From Alcaligenes endophyticus (GTDB lineage: Bacteria; Pseudomonadota; Gammaproteobacteria; Burkholderiales; Burkholderiaceae_B): 64,000 nucleotides of DNA. Both the position numbers and the translations under genes were made by a program. Shown one piece after another: positions 55,680-64,000 of this stretch. Under the pieces are notes generated by a model. That model had not been told where the DNA came from and did no database searches. It worked only from the letters and a program-made list of their open reading frames with translations. The first letter of the stretch is position 1. Every line of letters begins with the position of its first letter. The stretch covers positions 124,001 to 188,000 of the forward strand of contig NZ_JAPKND010000001.1 of the NCBI RefSeq assembly GCF_026344035.1, read 5' to 3'.

Positions 55680-56693
55680 TTACTTGGCAGACATGAGTGC
55701 AATAGTACTATCGAGCATACGGATAGAGAAAGCCCATTCGTTATCGTACCAAGCAGCAACTTTCACCATGTTGCCACCGGTAACTTTAGTGAGCAACGAA
55801 TCCACAATACTGGAAGCAGTAGAGTGGTTAAAATCGATAGACACCAAAGGCTCGGTGCAATATTCAAGCACACCTTTCAGATAACCATCCGCGGCAGCTT
55901 TCAAAATAGCGTTCACCTCTTCTACCGAAGTGTCGCGTTGCGCCACGAAAGTCAAGTCGACCATCGACACATTAATGGTGGGCACACGTACTGCATAACC
56001 ATCTAGCTTACCGTTGAGCTCTGGCAGGACCAAGCCCACCGCGGCAGCTGCCCCTGTTTTTGTAGGAATCAGACTGCTGGTAGCAGAACGAGCACGGCGC
56101 ATGTCTTTGTGGCGTACATCAGTGAGCACTTGGTCATTGGTGTAGGCGTGAATAGTAGTCATCAGGCCACTCACTACACCTAGCTCTTTGTGTAACGGCG
56201 CCACAAGCGGTGCCAAGCAGTTGGTGGTGCAGGAGGCATTGGAAATGACGGTATCGGTGCTTTTGAGAATATCGTGGTTCACACCATACACAATCGTAGC
56301 ATCGACGTCTTTACCGCCCGGCGCCGAAATAATTACTTTTTTGGCACCCGCCTGAATATGCTGGCTAGCTTGCTCTTTGGTAGTAAATGCACCTGTGCAC
56401 TCAAGCACGACATCAACGTCAAGTTCGGCCCACGGCAAGGTCAAGGCATCACGCTGACTCAACAAGCGAATACGGTCACCATTAACAACCAGATGATCCT
56501 CTTCTAGCTGTACATCGGCGTTAAAACGGCCATGTACAGAGTCGTAGCGCGTTAGGTGCGCATTGATGTCTGCACCACCGGATGCATTGATGGCCACAAT
56601 CTCAATATCATGTTTTTTTCCGTACTCGTAATGGGCACGCAAAATCATGCGTCCAATACGACCATAACCATTAATAGCGACGCGTATCGTCAT
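55680..56693 (-). CDS. gap: Glyceraldehyde-3-phosphate dehydrogenase (type I)
   Basis: A 337-residue protein from the ATG at 56693 ([20 protein letters not shown]). The NAD motif NGYGRIGR (about 8-15) is followed by the catalytic Cys in [13 protein letters not shown] (about 153) and the His in [10 protein letters not shown]. Late motifs [10 protein letters not shown] and WYDNEWAFS (about 315) are typical. It is 13 bases after tkt and feeds pgk, giving the order tkt-gap-pgk known from betaproteobacteria. Confidence 0.96.
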   Translation of the reverse strand: MTIRVAINGYGRIGRMILRAHYEYGKKHDIEIVAINASGGADINAHLTRYDSVHGRFNADVQLEEDHLVVNGDRIRLLSQRDALTLPWAELDVDVVLECTGAFTTKEQASQHIQAGAKKVIISAPGGKDVDATIVYGVNHDILKSTDTVISNASCTTNCLAPLVAPLHKELGVVSGLMTTIHAYTNDQVLTDVRHKDMRRARSATSSLIPTKTGAAAAVGLVLPELNGKLDGYAVRVPTINVSMVDLTFVAQRDTSVEEVNAILKAAADGYLKGVLEYCTEPLVSIDFNHSTASSIVDSLLTKVTGGNMVKVAAWYDNEWAFSIRMLDSTIALMSAK

Positions 56694-56706
56694 GTCAGAA
56701 CTCCAA

Positions 56707-58752
56707 TTACAGAATACGTTCAACAGCCGCAACTACCGCTTCGGTAGTCAGGCCAAAATGCTTAAATAAGTCGGCAGCAGGCGCGGACTCACCATAGGTA
56801 TCGATACCTACCACAGCACCGTTCAAGCCCACATACTTGTACCAAGCCGCCGTTACTCCCGCCTCAACCGCTACTCGTGGTAGACCGGGGGTCAGGACAC
56901 TGTCGCGCCACGACAAGTCTTGGGCATCAAAAATATTGGTACAAGGCATAGACACTACACGCACTGCTATCCCACGTGCTTTTAGTGCTTCTTGCGCCTC
57001 GAGTGCCAACGCCACCTCTGAACCGGTGGCCATAATAATGGCCTGTGCATTGTCTGTATCACGCAATATATATCCACCGCGAGCTATCGCTGCGATGGTG
57101 TCTTGGTCACGCTCTACAAAGGGCAGATTCTGACGTGATAACAGCAAGGCGCTAGGGCCGCCGTCACGCACATCTAACCCTAAACTAGCAGGACGCTGTA
57201 CCGCACACGACCAGGCCATAGCTGTTTCAGTAGTGTCACAAGGACGCCAAACATGCAGATTCGGAATTAAACGTAAACTTGCTGCATGCTCAATAGACTG
57301 GTGTGTAGGGCCATCTTCGCCCAAGCCGATGGAGTCGTGCGTAAAGACGTGTACTACGCGCTGCTTCATTAAAGCCGCCATACGAATGGCATTACGCGAG
57401 TAGTCGGAGAATGTCAGGAACGTGCCGCCAAATGGCAAGTAACCACCATGCAAGGCCAAGCCATTCATAATGCCGGCCATACCGAACTCACGCACGCCAT
57501 AGTTAATGTGGCGTCCAGCGTGAACACCGTCTTGCTGGGCACGTACTGCCACGGCACCGGGCCAGTCGGTAAAGTTAGAACCAGTTAAGTCGGCGGAACC
57601 ACCCAGCATTTCAGGTAGCATCTCAACCAGGGCTGTAATGGCTAGCTGCGAGGCCTTACGGCTCGCTACCGTTTCGGCCTTCTGGGCAGTTTGCTGTACA
57701 AATTCAGCGATACGCTGCGCCGCATCGGCTGGTAAGTCGCCTCGCATACGACGCGTAAATTCAGCAGCAAGCTCGGGGTACGCATTTTCGTAAGCAGCAA
57801 ACTGTTCCTGCCATGCCTGCTGGCGCTGAGCACCAGCTTGACGTGCATCCCAAGCTGCTGCCACTTCTTCAGGAATTTCAAACGCAGCATGAGGCCAACC
57901 TATCGCTGCACGCGTGGCAGCAATCTCGGCCGCACCTAAAGGAGCGCCGTGTACTTTTTCTGAGCCTGCAGCATTTGGTGCTCCCTTACCAATGACGGTA
58001 CGGCAGCAAATAAGAGTGGGCCCCGAGTTGGCAACAGCATTCTGCTTAGCTTGCTCAATGGCTGTTTCAATCGCTTGAGCATCGTGTCCGTCTACTGCAC
58101 GGATAACATTCCAGCCATAACTTTCGAAACGTGCAGGGGTATCATCGGCAAACCAGTGCTCAACCTTGCCATCAATGGAAATACCGTTATCGTCGTAAAA
58201 AACGACGAGTTTAGATAGCTTCCATGTACCGGCTAAAGAGCAAACCTCGTGCGAGATGCCTTCCATCAAACAACCATCGCCCGCGAACACGTAGGTGAGG
58301 TGATCCACCAGTTTATGGCCATCACGATTAAATTCGCGCGCCAATAAGGCTTCGGCTAAAGCAAAACCCACCGCATTACTGATCCCCTGCCCCAAAGGCC
58401 CCGTGGTGGTTTCTACACCTGCGGTATAGCCAACTTCGGGGTGGCCGGGTGTGCGTGAATGCAACTGTCGAAAATTACGAATTTCGTCTATGGACAGGTC
58501 GTAGCCACTAAGATGCAACAGGGCGTAGATCAGCATAGAACCGTGTCCATTTGACAACACAAAACGGTCACGATTGAACCAAGCAGGGTCGGCAGGATTA
58601 TGTTTTAAATGCCTGGACCACAAAACCTGGGCGATATCTGCCATACCCATAGGAGCACCGGGGTGACCGGAATTTGCCTGTTGTACGGCATCCATAGACA
58701 AAGCTCGAATGGCATTGGCTAAGGTTTTATCAGAGACTGACGCAAGATCCAT
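56707..58752 (-). CDS. tkt: Transketolase
   Basis: A 681-residue ThDP enzyme. The N-terminal motif is [19 protein letters not shown] (about 27-45), the ThDP-diphosphate motif [38 protein letters not shown] (about 155-192) contains GDG and DNG, and the Glu-containing [17 protein letters not shown] is at about 418. It moves two-carbon units in the pentose phosphate and Calvin cycles. It is the first gene of the minus-strand unit with gap and pgk; 157 bases separate it from the divergent rsmE. Confidence 0.96.
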   Translation of the reverse strand: MDLASVSDKTLANAIRALSMDAVQQANSGHPGAPMGMADIAQVLWSRHLKHNPADPAWFNRDRFVLSNGHGSMLIYALLHLSGYDLSIDEIRNFRQLHSRTPGHPEVGYTAGVETTTGPLGQGISNAVGFALAEALLAREFNRDGHKLVDHLTYVFAGDGCLMEGISHEVCSLAGTWKLSKLVVFYDDNGISIDGKVEHWFADDTPARFESYGWNVIRAVDGHDAQAIETAIEQAKQNAVANSGPTLICCRTVIGKGAPNAAGSEKVHGAPLGAAEIAATRAAIGWPHAAFEIPEEVAAAWDARQAGAQRQQAWQEQFAAYENAYPELAAEFTRRMRGDLPADAAQRIAEFVQQTAQKAETVASRKASQLAITALVEMLPEMLGGSADLTGSNFTDWPGAVAVRAQQDGVHAGRHINYGVREFGMAGIMNGLALHGGYLPFGGTFLTFSDYSRNAIRMAALMKQRVVHVFTHDSIGLGEDGPTHQSIEHAASLRLIPNLHVWRPCDTTETAMAWSCAVQRPASLGLDVRDGGPSALLLSRQNLPFVERDQDTIAAIARGGYILRDTDNAQAIIMATGSEVALALEAQEALKARGIAVRVVSMPCTNIFDAQDLSWRDSVLTPGLPRVAVEAGVTAAWYKYVGLNGAVVGIDTYGESAPAADLFKHFGLTTEAVVAAVERIL

Positions 58753-58922
58753 GAGAAGCTCATAAGTGACGCAAAAAGTGCTTTAGTACTGCAAAACACC
58801 ATAACGCATCAAAAAACTGGTTGTAAAAGTTAGCATTTTAACATCGCTATGGGCAATACGCGCCGCACAAGCTCAGTTGCCTAAGGTATGCTTGAATCGC
58901 CAAGGATTCAATGCTAATTACT

Positions 58923-59651
58923 ATGAGCTACGCACGCTTTTTTTGTTCCCTACCACTTGCCCCCCACACCCGTGTGGAATTACCCACCGAGCTGTCTCAC
59001 CACGCCATCCGCGTTTTACGTTTAAAAGACCAAAGCCCTATTATTTTATTTGATGGTTCGGGCGCGCAATACCCCGCTATCTTGGAAATCGATGGGAAAC
59101 GTAGCTTTGCACAATTAGGTGCTGCACAAACCGTGTGCCGCGAGCTAAAAGGAAAAATCACTCTGGCTCAAGGTTTAGCCAGCAGCGACAAAATGGACTG
59201 GGTAATAGAAAAAGCCGTCGAGCTAGGCCTGCATGAAGTAGTACCGATACGTGCACGCAAAAGCGTACTGCAACTGAATCCTGAGCGCCAAGCCAAACGA
59301 TTAGCTCACTGGCAAGGCATTATCCAAGCAGCCAGTGAACAATGCGGCCGCAACCGCCTTATGCAACTGGCCCAGCCTTGCACCTTAGAGGCCTATCTTC
59401 GCACGCCTCCAAAAGGCTTGCTATTATTTTGTGACCCGGGAGCTACGCTACAGTTAAAAGATCTGCTCACCCCTCAGCACGAAGATATTATTTTACTAGT
59501 AGGGCCCGAAGGTGGCTGGACCGAGGATGAACAACAAACAGCTCTCAAAGCAGGTGCCCAAGCCATCTGCTTTGGGCACCGTGTACTGCGTACAGAAACC
59601 GCTGGTCTGGCCCTAAGCGCTGCGATTAGTGCGCTTCAGGCCTGGGAATAA
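58923..59651 (+). CDS. rsmE: 16S rRNA m3U1498 methyltransferase RsmE
   Basis: The product is 242 residues from the ATG at 58923 (MSYARFFCS); an ATG at 58911 adds four residues. The N-terminal PUA-like part (about 1-70) is followed by a SPOUT methyltransferase domain (about 75-242). Conserved motifs are EKAVELGLHEVVPIRARKSV, the SAM-binding LLVGPEGGWTEDEQQ (about 195) and GHRVLRTETAGLAL (about 218). It methylates U1498 in the 30S subunit. It converges with the barstar gene (three bases between stop codons). Confidence 0.93.
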   Translation: MSYARFFCSLPLAPHTRVELPTELSHHAIRVLRLKDQSPIILFDGSGAQYPAILEIDGKRSFAQLGAAQTVCRELKGKITLAQGLASSDKMDWVIEKAVELGLHEVVPIRARKSVLQLNPERQAKRLAHWQGIIQAASEQCGRNRLMQLAQPCTLEAYLRTPPKGLLLFCDPGATLQLKDLLTPQHEDIILLVGPEGGWTEDEQQTALKAGAQAICFGHRVLRTETAGLALSAAISALQAWE

Positions 59652-59654
59652 ATT

Positions 59655-60143
59655 TTACTCTTCGTCGTAACCAGCACTGTCTTTCGCATCGCTTCCCGAA
59701 TACGGTGTTGGCCCTACGCCTGGCTCAGGATCAGGGTGCTTACCCGCATGTACCACCGCATAAATAAAACGCCGCTCATTGTTTGATGCCCACTGGTAGA
59801 CATCTTCGCATACGCTCAAAATTGCGGCAGCATCCGCTTCGAGTGCTGGATCACCCGAGTGCAATTTGTCAAACCATAACGCTAGCCCTTCTTTTTGATC
59901 GAGCACGGTGTCGCACAAGCAATCATATAGGGCATCTAAGTTACCACCGAAAAATTCGGGAAAATCGACCGCTTTGACCACGGCACGTAACACAGCAGAA
60001 CGATTACGCGCGCGGTCACAATCCACTATCACAGGGGTTACCCCTTGATTATTCGCAACCTGGGTAAAGATCGCTTGCTTAATACCTTTGGTATCTAATT
60101 GGCCGCCAGCGGCCATCACGCTCTCTAAAAGTTGTTGACTCAT
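59655..60143 (-). CDS. Barstar-family protein (orphan)
   Basis: A 162-residue protein with a central barstar domain (about 35-105): VIVDCDRARNRSAVLRAVVKAVDFPEFFGGNLDALYDCLCD. Barstar binds and blocks barnase-type ribonucleases. The C-terminal tail (about 130-162) is Gly/Pro/Asp-rich and probably disordered. No barnase gene is next to it; instead its ATG overlaps the stop codon of a patatin phospholipase by one base (TAATG). Family members in many proteobacteria are likewise without an obvious toxin, so immunity against an imported nuclease or a house-keeping role are both possible. Confidence 0.85.
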   Translation of the reverse strand: MSQQLLESVMAAGGQLDTKGIKQAIFTQVANNQGVTPVIVDCDRARNRSAVLRAVVKAVDFPEFFGGNLDALYDCLCDTVLDQKEGLALWFDKLHSGDPALEADAAAILSVCEDVYQWASNNERRFIYAVVHAGKHPDPEPGVGPTPYSGSDAKDSAGYDEE

Positions 60144-61339
60144 TAAGGCGTCTCCATAAAAAACGCTCTGATTTCTTCACGTCGATTCATAGTATCGGTT
60201 TTTCCTAACTCGATCAGCTCTCGGGTATAGCCTGATTCAAATAATAAGTACGAGATCAATCCACCACCTGTAGTTGGGCCAGACTTAGCTGAAACCCCAA
60301 GCACTCGAAATAAAGTTCGAGCGGCGGCAGGCATCTGTTTGATGTGTTTGGTTGCTATTTCGTCCAAAGAGCGACTAGGCGAAATCGCGAAGGTACTGAC
60401 AGGACGCAGCGATTGGCTTTTTAATCCATTTGCGGGCATATAGGCAAGCAAAGTATTAATGCTCTCGGTACGTTCAATATCCATCGCCACACTATCTAAA
60501 AAGATGTTAGACAGTGCGTAGCCGCCGATTTGTGCCAAACTTGGATATGGCGGGTCTGTATCAGGCTCGCTGTGGTAGGTATTATCGTTATACCCGGTCC
60601 CAACAACCAGCACTTTTTCTGCCCCCAAATGGATTGCCGGGCTAATTGGCGCCAGTTGTCGCATCGTACCATCACCACACCAGATAGTGTTGTTACCCAC
60701 CAACATAGATTGAGCGGGAAATACGAATGGAATAGCACTAGAGGCCATTAAGTGATCGACCCCTATACGCCCAGGCACTGCTCGGCGCAAACTGCGGCGC
60801 CACGGTTTAATCGTGTTTTTAGACTGGTAGAAAGTAAGGTGTTCACCCGACGTATACGCCGCAGCGGTTATTGCTAAGGCTGATAATGCCCCCTGCTCTA
60901 GGTTGGGTTGAAGACGATCAAACTCGAGATGGGTACGCAGCAAAGTGCGTAAAGGCGTATTGTCCAGCATCGAGTGCGGAATATGACGACGCAATGCAGG
61001 CGCGACCCAGCCCAGCAACAATGCCCCCATCCAGTTAATACCGGTACGACTTAACAAAATAGGGTCTGCATAGAAAATGTCTTGCGTACACAAATTGGCC
61101 CACAGGTGCTGAATACGATCTGCCGCCTCGTGGGGGTGATCTGCCCGACAAGCATAAGCGGCGGCATTAATGGAGCCCGCTGAAGACCCGCAAATAATCC
61201 CAAAGGGGTTTTGAAACCCCTCCTGTCTATCGGGGTCGAGAATATCCAATAAGCCCGACAAAACACCGGCCTGATAAGCTCCCCGTGCGCCGCCACCCGT
61301 TAATACTAAGGCCAGCGAGGTCTGTAGGCCCGCATCCAT
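60143..61339 (-). CDS. Patatin-like phospholipase
   Basis: A 398-residue protein. The oxyanion motif is GGGARGAYQAGVLSGLL (about 14-30), the GxSxG nucleophile is in CGSSAGSINAAAYAC (about 51) and the catalytic Asp in WCGDGTMRQLAPIS (about 218, DG-T). The dyad is therefore intact. No signal peptide is seen. Bacterial patatins hydrolyse phospholipid acyl chains in membrane turnover or virulence. It starts 3 bases after maeB ends and its stop overlaps the barstar start, so the three genes are cotranscribed. Confidence 0.92.
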   Translation of the reverse strand: MDAGLQTSLALVLTGGGARGAYQAGVLSGLLDILDPDRQEGFQNPFGIICGSSAGSINAAAYACRADHPHEAADRIQHLWANLCTQDIFYADPILLSRTGINWMGALLLGWVAPALRRHIPHSMLDNTPLRTLLRTHLEFDRLQPNLEQGALSALAITAAAYTSGEHLTFYQSKNTIKPWRRSLRRAVPGRIGVDHLMASSAIPFVFPAQSMLVGNNTIWCGDGTMRQLAPISPAIHLGAEKVLVVGTGYNDNTYHSEPDTDPPYPSLAQIGGYALSNIFLDSVAMDIERTESINTLLAYMPANGLKSQSLRPVSTFAISPSRSLDEIATKHIKQMPAAARTLFRVLGVSAKSGPTTGGGLISYLLFESGYTRELIELGKTDTMNRREEIRAFFMETP

Positions 61340-61342
61340 AGG

Positions 61343-63640
61343 CTATGACACGTCGGCGTTCACGTTCGCATCCACGACGGTAATCGCCGTCATGTTCACG
61401 ATGCGCCGAATAGATGACGTGGACGTCATGATGTGCGCGGGTGCATTGGCTCCCAATAAAAATGGGCCAATCGCTACATTACCGCCCGCCGCTGTCTTTA
61501 ATAGGTTATAGGAAATATTAGCTGCCTCGACATCAGGACAAACTAACAGATTGGCCTCCCCCTCTAGGGGGCTCCCCGGTAAGACTCGCGCACGCATTTG
61601 CTCATCCAAGGCGCAATCTCCGTGCATTTCACCATCGATTTGCAAACTAGGGTCCGCGGTTTTCACCAAGGCTAACGTGGCACGCATTTTGCGTGCAGCA
61701 CTCGAATTGCTGGTACCAAAATTAGAACTAGACAACAAAGCGGCCTTTGGCTCTACATTAAACTGACGCATTTTCTTGGCGGCGGCGCAGGTTATTTCGG
61801 CTAACTGGTGCTCATCAGGGTCTTCGTTCACATGGGTATCGGCAATAGCCACCGTACGCTCAGACAGCAACAAAATATTCATGGCTGCATAGGTATCAAC
61901 ACCAGGCGCCTTGCCGATCACTTGGTCAATTAACTGCAAATGGTTAGCGTAGTTACCAACCGTGCCGCAGATCATGCCATCTGCATCACCCATTCGTAAC
62001 ATCATGGCGGCGATCAGCGTCATACGACGACGCATCTCTACCCGCGCCATTTCTTTACTAATCCCACGACGACTCATGATCTCCCAATAAGCCGTCCAGT
62101 ATTTATGGAAGCGATCATCCTGTTCCGGATTCGTCACCTCAACATCTATGCCCAGACGTATACGCAAGCCATAACGCTCAATTCGCTGCTGCAGGACGGC
62201 GGGACGGCCCACCAAAATAGGCTTAGCCAGCCCCTCATCCACCACAATTTGCACTGCTCGCAAAATGCGCTCATCCTCGCCCTCGGCAAAGACAATACGA
62301 GCTTTAGCGCCGTCTTGCACCAAGCCTTTAGCCAAAGCGTATACAGGCTGCATGAAAGAACCTGATTTATACACAAACTGCTGTAGCTGATAGATATAAC
62401 TGTCAAAATCTTGAATGGGGCGTGTTGCGACCCCCTCGGCCATGGCCGCACGCGCCACGGCTGGCGCAATACGCACAATCAGGCGGGAATCAAACGGACG
62501 CGGAATGAAAAAATTCGGCCCGAAAGTCGTTTCCTCTAGCCCGTAAGCCGCAGCTGCTCCTTCATCTTGCTCTTCGCGAGCTAATTGGCAAATAGCCAAT
62601 ACCGCTGCTTTTTCCATGCCTCGCGTAATCGTTGTCGCCCCCACATCCAGAGCACCACGGAAAATGTAAGGAAAGCATAAAACGTTATTAACCTGATTCG
62701 GGTAGTCGGAGCGACCGGTGGCAATCACCACGTCATCGCGCACCGCATGTGCATCTTCAGGCAAAATTTCAGGATTAGGGTTCGCTAAAGCAAGAATCAG
62801 CGGACGTGGCGCCATGCGTTTAAGCATGGTGGGCTTAAGTACGCCGCCGGCAGATAAGCCCAAAAACACATCTGCGCCATCGATGATCTCATCTAGAGTT
62901 CTAGCCGTAGTGTCTTGAGCAAAACGCTCTTTGGCCGCATCCATTAACGCTACACGACCTTTATAAACGACGCCCTCAATGTCACTGACCCAAATGTTTT
63001 CTAATGGCATGCCCATATCGACGAGCAAATCCATACACGCCAATGCTGCCGCACCGGCGCCAGAAACCACCAGTTTGACTGCGCTGATTTCCTTGCCAAC
63101 GACAGTCAAGCCGTTCAAAAATGCAGCCACTACGCAAATAGCTGTTCCATGTTGATCATCATGAAACACGGGAATACTCATGCGCTCACGCAACTTGCGC
63201 TCAACTTCAAAACACTCAGGCGCTTTGATGTCCTCTAGGTTGATTCCACCAAAAGTAGGCTCTAGGCCTGCGATAATATCGACCAGCTTATCTGGGTCAC
63301 TTTCATTAATTTCAATATCGAAAACATCTAGACCCGCAAAACTCTTAAACAATACGGCCTTACCTTCCATAACAGGCTTGGAGGCCAGCGGACCAATGTT
63401 CCCCAACCCTAAAACGGCGGTGCCATTGGTTATTACGCCCACCAAATTACCGCGTCCTGTATAGCGAAAGACGTTTTGCGGATCGTTGACGATTTCCTCG
63501 CACGCTGCCGCCACTCCGGGCGAATACGCCAACGCGAGATCCCGTTGATTCGACAGTTGCTTAGTCGGCGTCACTGAGAGTTTGCCTGGGCGGCCCTGTT
63601 CGTGATATTCGAGCGCTGCTTTGCGAAAATTGGGATCCAT
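61343..63640 (-). CDS. maeB: NADP-dependent malic enzyme with phosphotransacetylase-like domain
   Basis: A 765-residue protein. The N-terminal malic enzyme part (about 1-425) has the catalytic Tyr region [16 protein letters not shown] (about 36), the metal site [13 protein letters not shown] (about 160) and NAD(P) motif [16 protein letters not shown] (about 190). The C-terminal part (about 430-765) resembles phosphotransacetylase but is regulatory in MaeB, binding acetyl-CoA. The enzyme converts malate to pyruvate and CO2 with NADPH. In a genome apparently without pyk at the usual locus this could be the main pyruvate source, as an inference. Confidence 0.94.
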   Translation of the reverse strand: MDPNFRKAALEYHEQGRPGKLSVTPTKQLSNQRDLALAYSPGVAAACEEIVNDPQNVFRYTGRGNLVGVITNGTAVLGLGNIGPLASKPVMEGKAVLFKSFAGLDVFDIEINESDPDKLVDIIAGLEPTFGGINLEDIKAPECFEVERKLRERMSIPVFHDDQHGTAICVVAAFLNGLTVVGKEISAVKLVVSGAGAAALACMDLLVDMGMPLENIWVSDIEGVVYKGRVALMDAAKERFAQDTTARTLDEIIDGADVFLGLSAGGVLKPTMLKRMAPRPLILALANPNPEILPEDAHAVRDDVVIATGRSDYPNQVNNVLCFPYIFRGALDVGATTITRGMEKAAVLAICQLAREEQDEGAAAAYGLEETTFGPNFFIPRPFDSRLIVRIAPAVARAAMAEGVATRPIQDFDSYIYQLQQFVYKSGSFMQPVYALAKGLVQDGAKARIVFAEGEDERILRAVQIVVDEGLAKPILVGRPAVLQQRIERYGLRIRLGIDVEVTNPEQDDRFHKYWTAYWEIMSRRGISKEMARVEMRRRMTLIAAMMLRMGDADGMICGTVGNYANHLQLIDQVIGKAPGVDTYAAMNILLLSERTVAIADTHVNEDPDEHQLAEITCAAAKKMRQFNVEPKAALLSSSNFGTSNSSAARKMRATLALVKTADPSLQIDGEMHGDCALDEQMRARVLPGSPLEGEANLLVCPDVEAANISYNLLKTAAGGNVAIGPFLLGANAPAHIMTSTSSIRRIVNMTAITVVDANVNADVS

Positions 63641-63694
63641 ATTCCTACCTAAAGAAAATAATCAATCAAAATCTGTATGAACCATTCTAGCCCC

Positions 63695-63734
63695 TGAAAA
63701 ACAAATCGGGGGAAACGCCCCTGCTATCAGCAGG
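63695..63734 (-). terminator. Probable terminator downstream of the right-edge gene
   Basis: On the minus strand CCTGC-TGATA-GCAGG (63734-63720) is followed by GGGG-CGTTT-CCCC(C) (63721-63708) and then GATTTGTTTTTC. Both hairpins lie in the 103 bases between the right-edge gene and maeB and would separate their transcripts. Confidence 0.6.
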
Positions 63735-63743
63735 CTCAGCATC

Positions 63744-64000
63744 TTAGAGCTCTTGGCCTGGGTAAGAGAACAAGCCTGCCGGATCAAACCACTGCCGCAC
63801 TGCCTCGTCTAGATCCTGCGTAGCAATGACATCTGTGTCTTGTGGCATAGGCCACTGCCAGTCCTGCGGTACAGCTAAAGCATGCATGTGCTGATCCAAT
63901 ACCAGCCAATCGACCCACGCTAAATCGCCCCCGTGGCCAAGCAACAAATGCGCCAAATTGATGCCATATGCAGCATCGGGCTGCAAAGCATCTAGGCGGT
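63744..64000 (-). CDS. C-terminal part of an unidentified protein (5' beyond right edge)
   Basis: The minus-strand frame is open from the right edge to a stop at 63744, 85 codons including the stop. I do not recognise the protein. Visible sequence is Trp- and Asp-rich (GDLAWVDWLVLDQHMH, DWQWPMPQDTD, VRQWFDPAGLF) with no membrane segment. It is followed by hairpins that look like a terminator and then by maeB in the same direction. Only a fragment is present, so no function is proposed. Confidence 0.7.
   Translation of the reverse strand, partial: RLDALQPDAAYGINLAHLLLGHGGDLAWVDWLVLDQHMHALAVPQDWQWPMPQDTDVIATQDLDEAVRQWFDPAGLFSYPGQEL

Noticed and set aside
1-64000. tRNA or rRNA genes, CRISPR arrays, insertion sequences, prophage or attachment sites
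   Set aside because: No cloverleaf-type sequences, regularly spaced repeats, transposase-like proteins or flanking terminal repeats were seen in the parts not explained by genes.

Overview
The window looks like a chromosomal segment of a betaproteobacterium in Burkholderiales, probably Alcaligenaceae (inferred from gene content and order, not from a search). Supporting features are the aerobic benzoyl-CoA (box) pathway with a BoxR-type regulator, a double-length UvrA, and the order tkt-gap-pgk ... fba-purC-purE-purK-sua5. There are no rRNA or tRNA genes, insertion sequences, prophage genes or CRISPR arrays that I can recognise. Coding density is high and no stretch over 300 bases lacks a gene.

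Region 1 (1-7.5 kb, all minus strand) is a surface-signalling and adhesin locus. The order is an STN/TonB-C fusion protein, a FecI-type ECF sigma factor, a FecR-type anti-sigma regulator, and a very large filamentous-haemagglutinin-type exoprotein. The exoprotein runs off the left edge; 1663 codons are visible without a stop. No TonB-dependent receptor and no TpsB transporter lie in the window. This is the most unusual locus here.

Region 2 (7.5-24.6 kb) is mostly housekeeping: an OsmB-like lipoprotein, an isochorismatase-family hydrolase, EttA, an acidic unknown protein, a GT2 glycosyltransferase, a 42-residue basic protein that is easy to miss, a 1,893-residue UvrA with four ATPase cassettes, pabB-pabC, tcdA (overlapping pabC tail to tail), chaC, pdxH, a flavin reductase, an LhgO-like oxidase and purU.

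Region 3 (24.6-45.5 kb) is catabolic. A LysR gene coupled to ggt faces a ThDP enzyme plus glutaryl-CoA dehydrogenase. The box cluster follows: boxC-boxB-boxA and a MaoC protein on the minus strand, boxR between the two arms, and on the plus strand a DUF4863/PnbB-like gene, boxD, benzoate-CoA ligase, an alpha/beta hydrolase and a five-gene branched-chain-type ABC importer. Five TGCA boxes, mostly at N6 spacing, lie upstream of boxC. Together these genes would import benzoate, activate it to benzoyl-CoA, epoxidise it (BoxAB), open the ring (BoxC) and oxidise the semialdehyde (BoxD).

Region 4 (45.5-64 kb) is central metabolism, nearly all minus strand: sua5, purK, purE, purC, fba, mog, an SDR and an aldehyde dehydrogenase, a plus-strand SDR-type epimerase, pgk, gap, tkt, then rsmE (plus), an orphan barstar, a patatin phospholipase and a malic enzyme with a phosphotransacetylase-like tail. 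An unidentified gene is cut by the right edge. Several intrinsic terminators separate these units, two of them placed just in front of the next gene's ribosome binding site.
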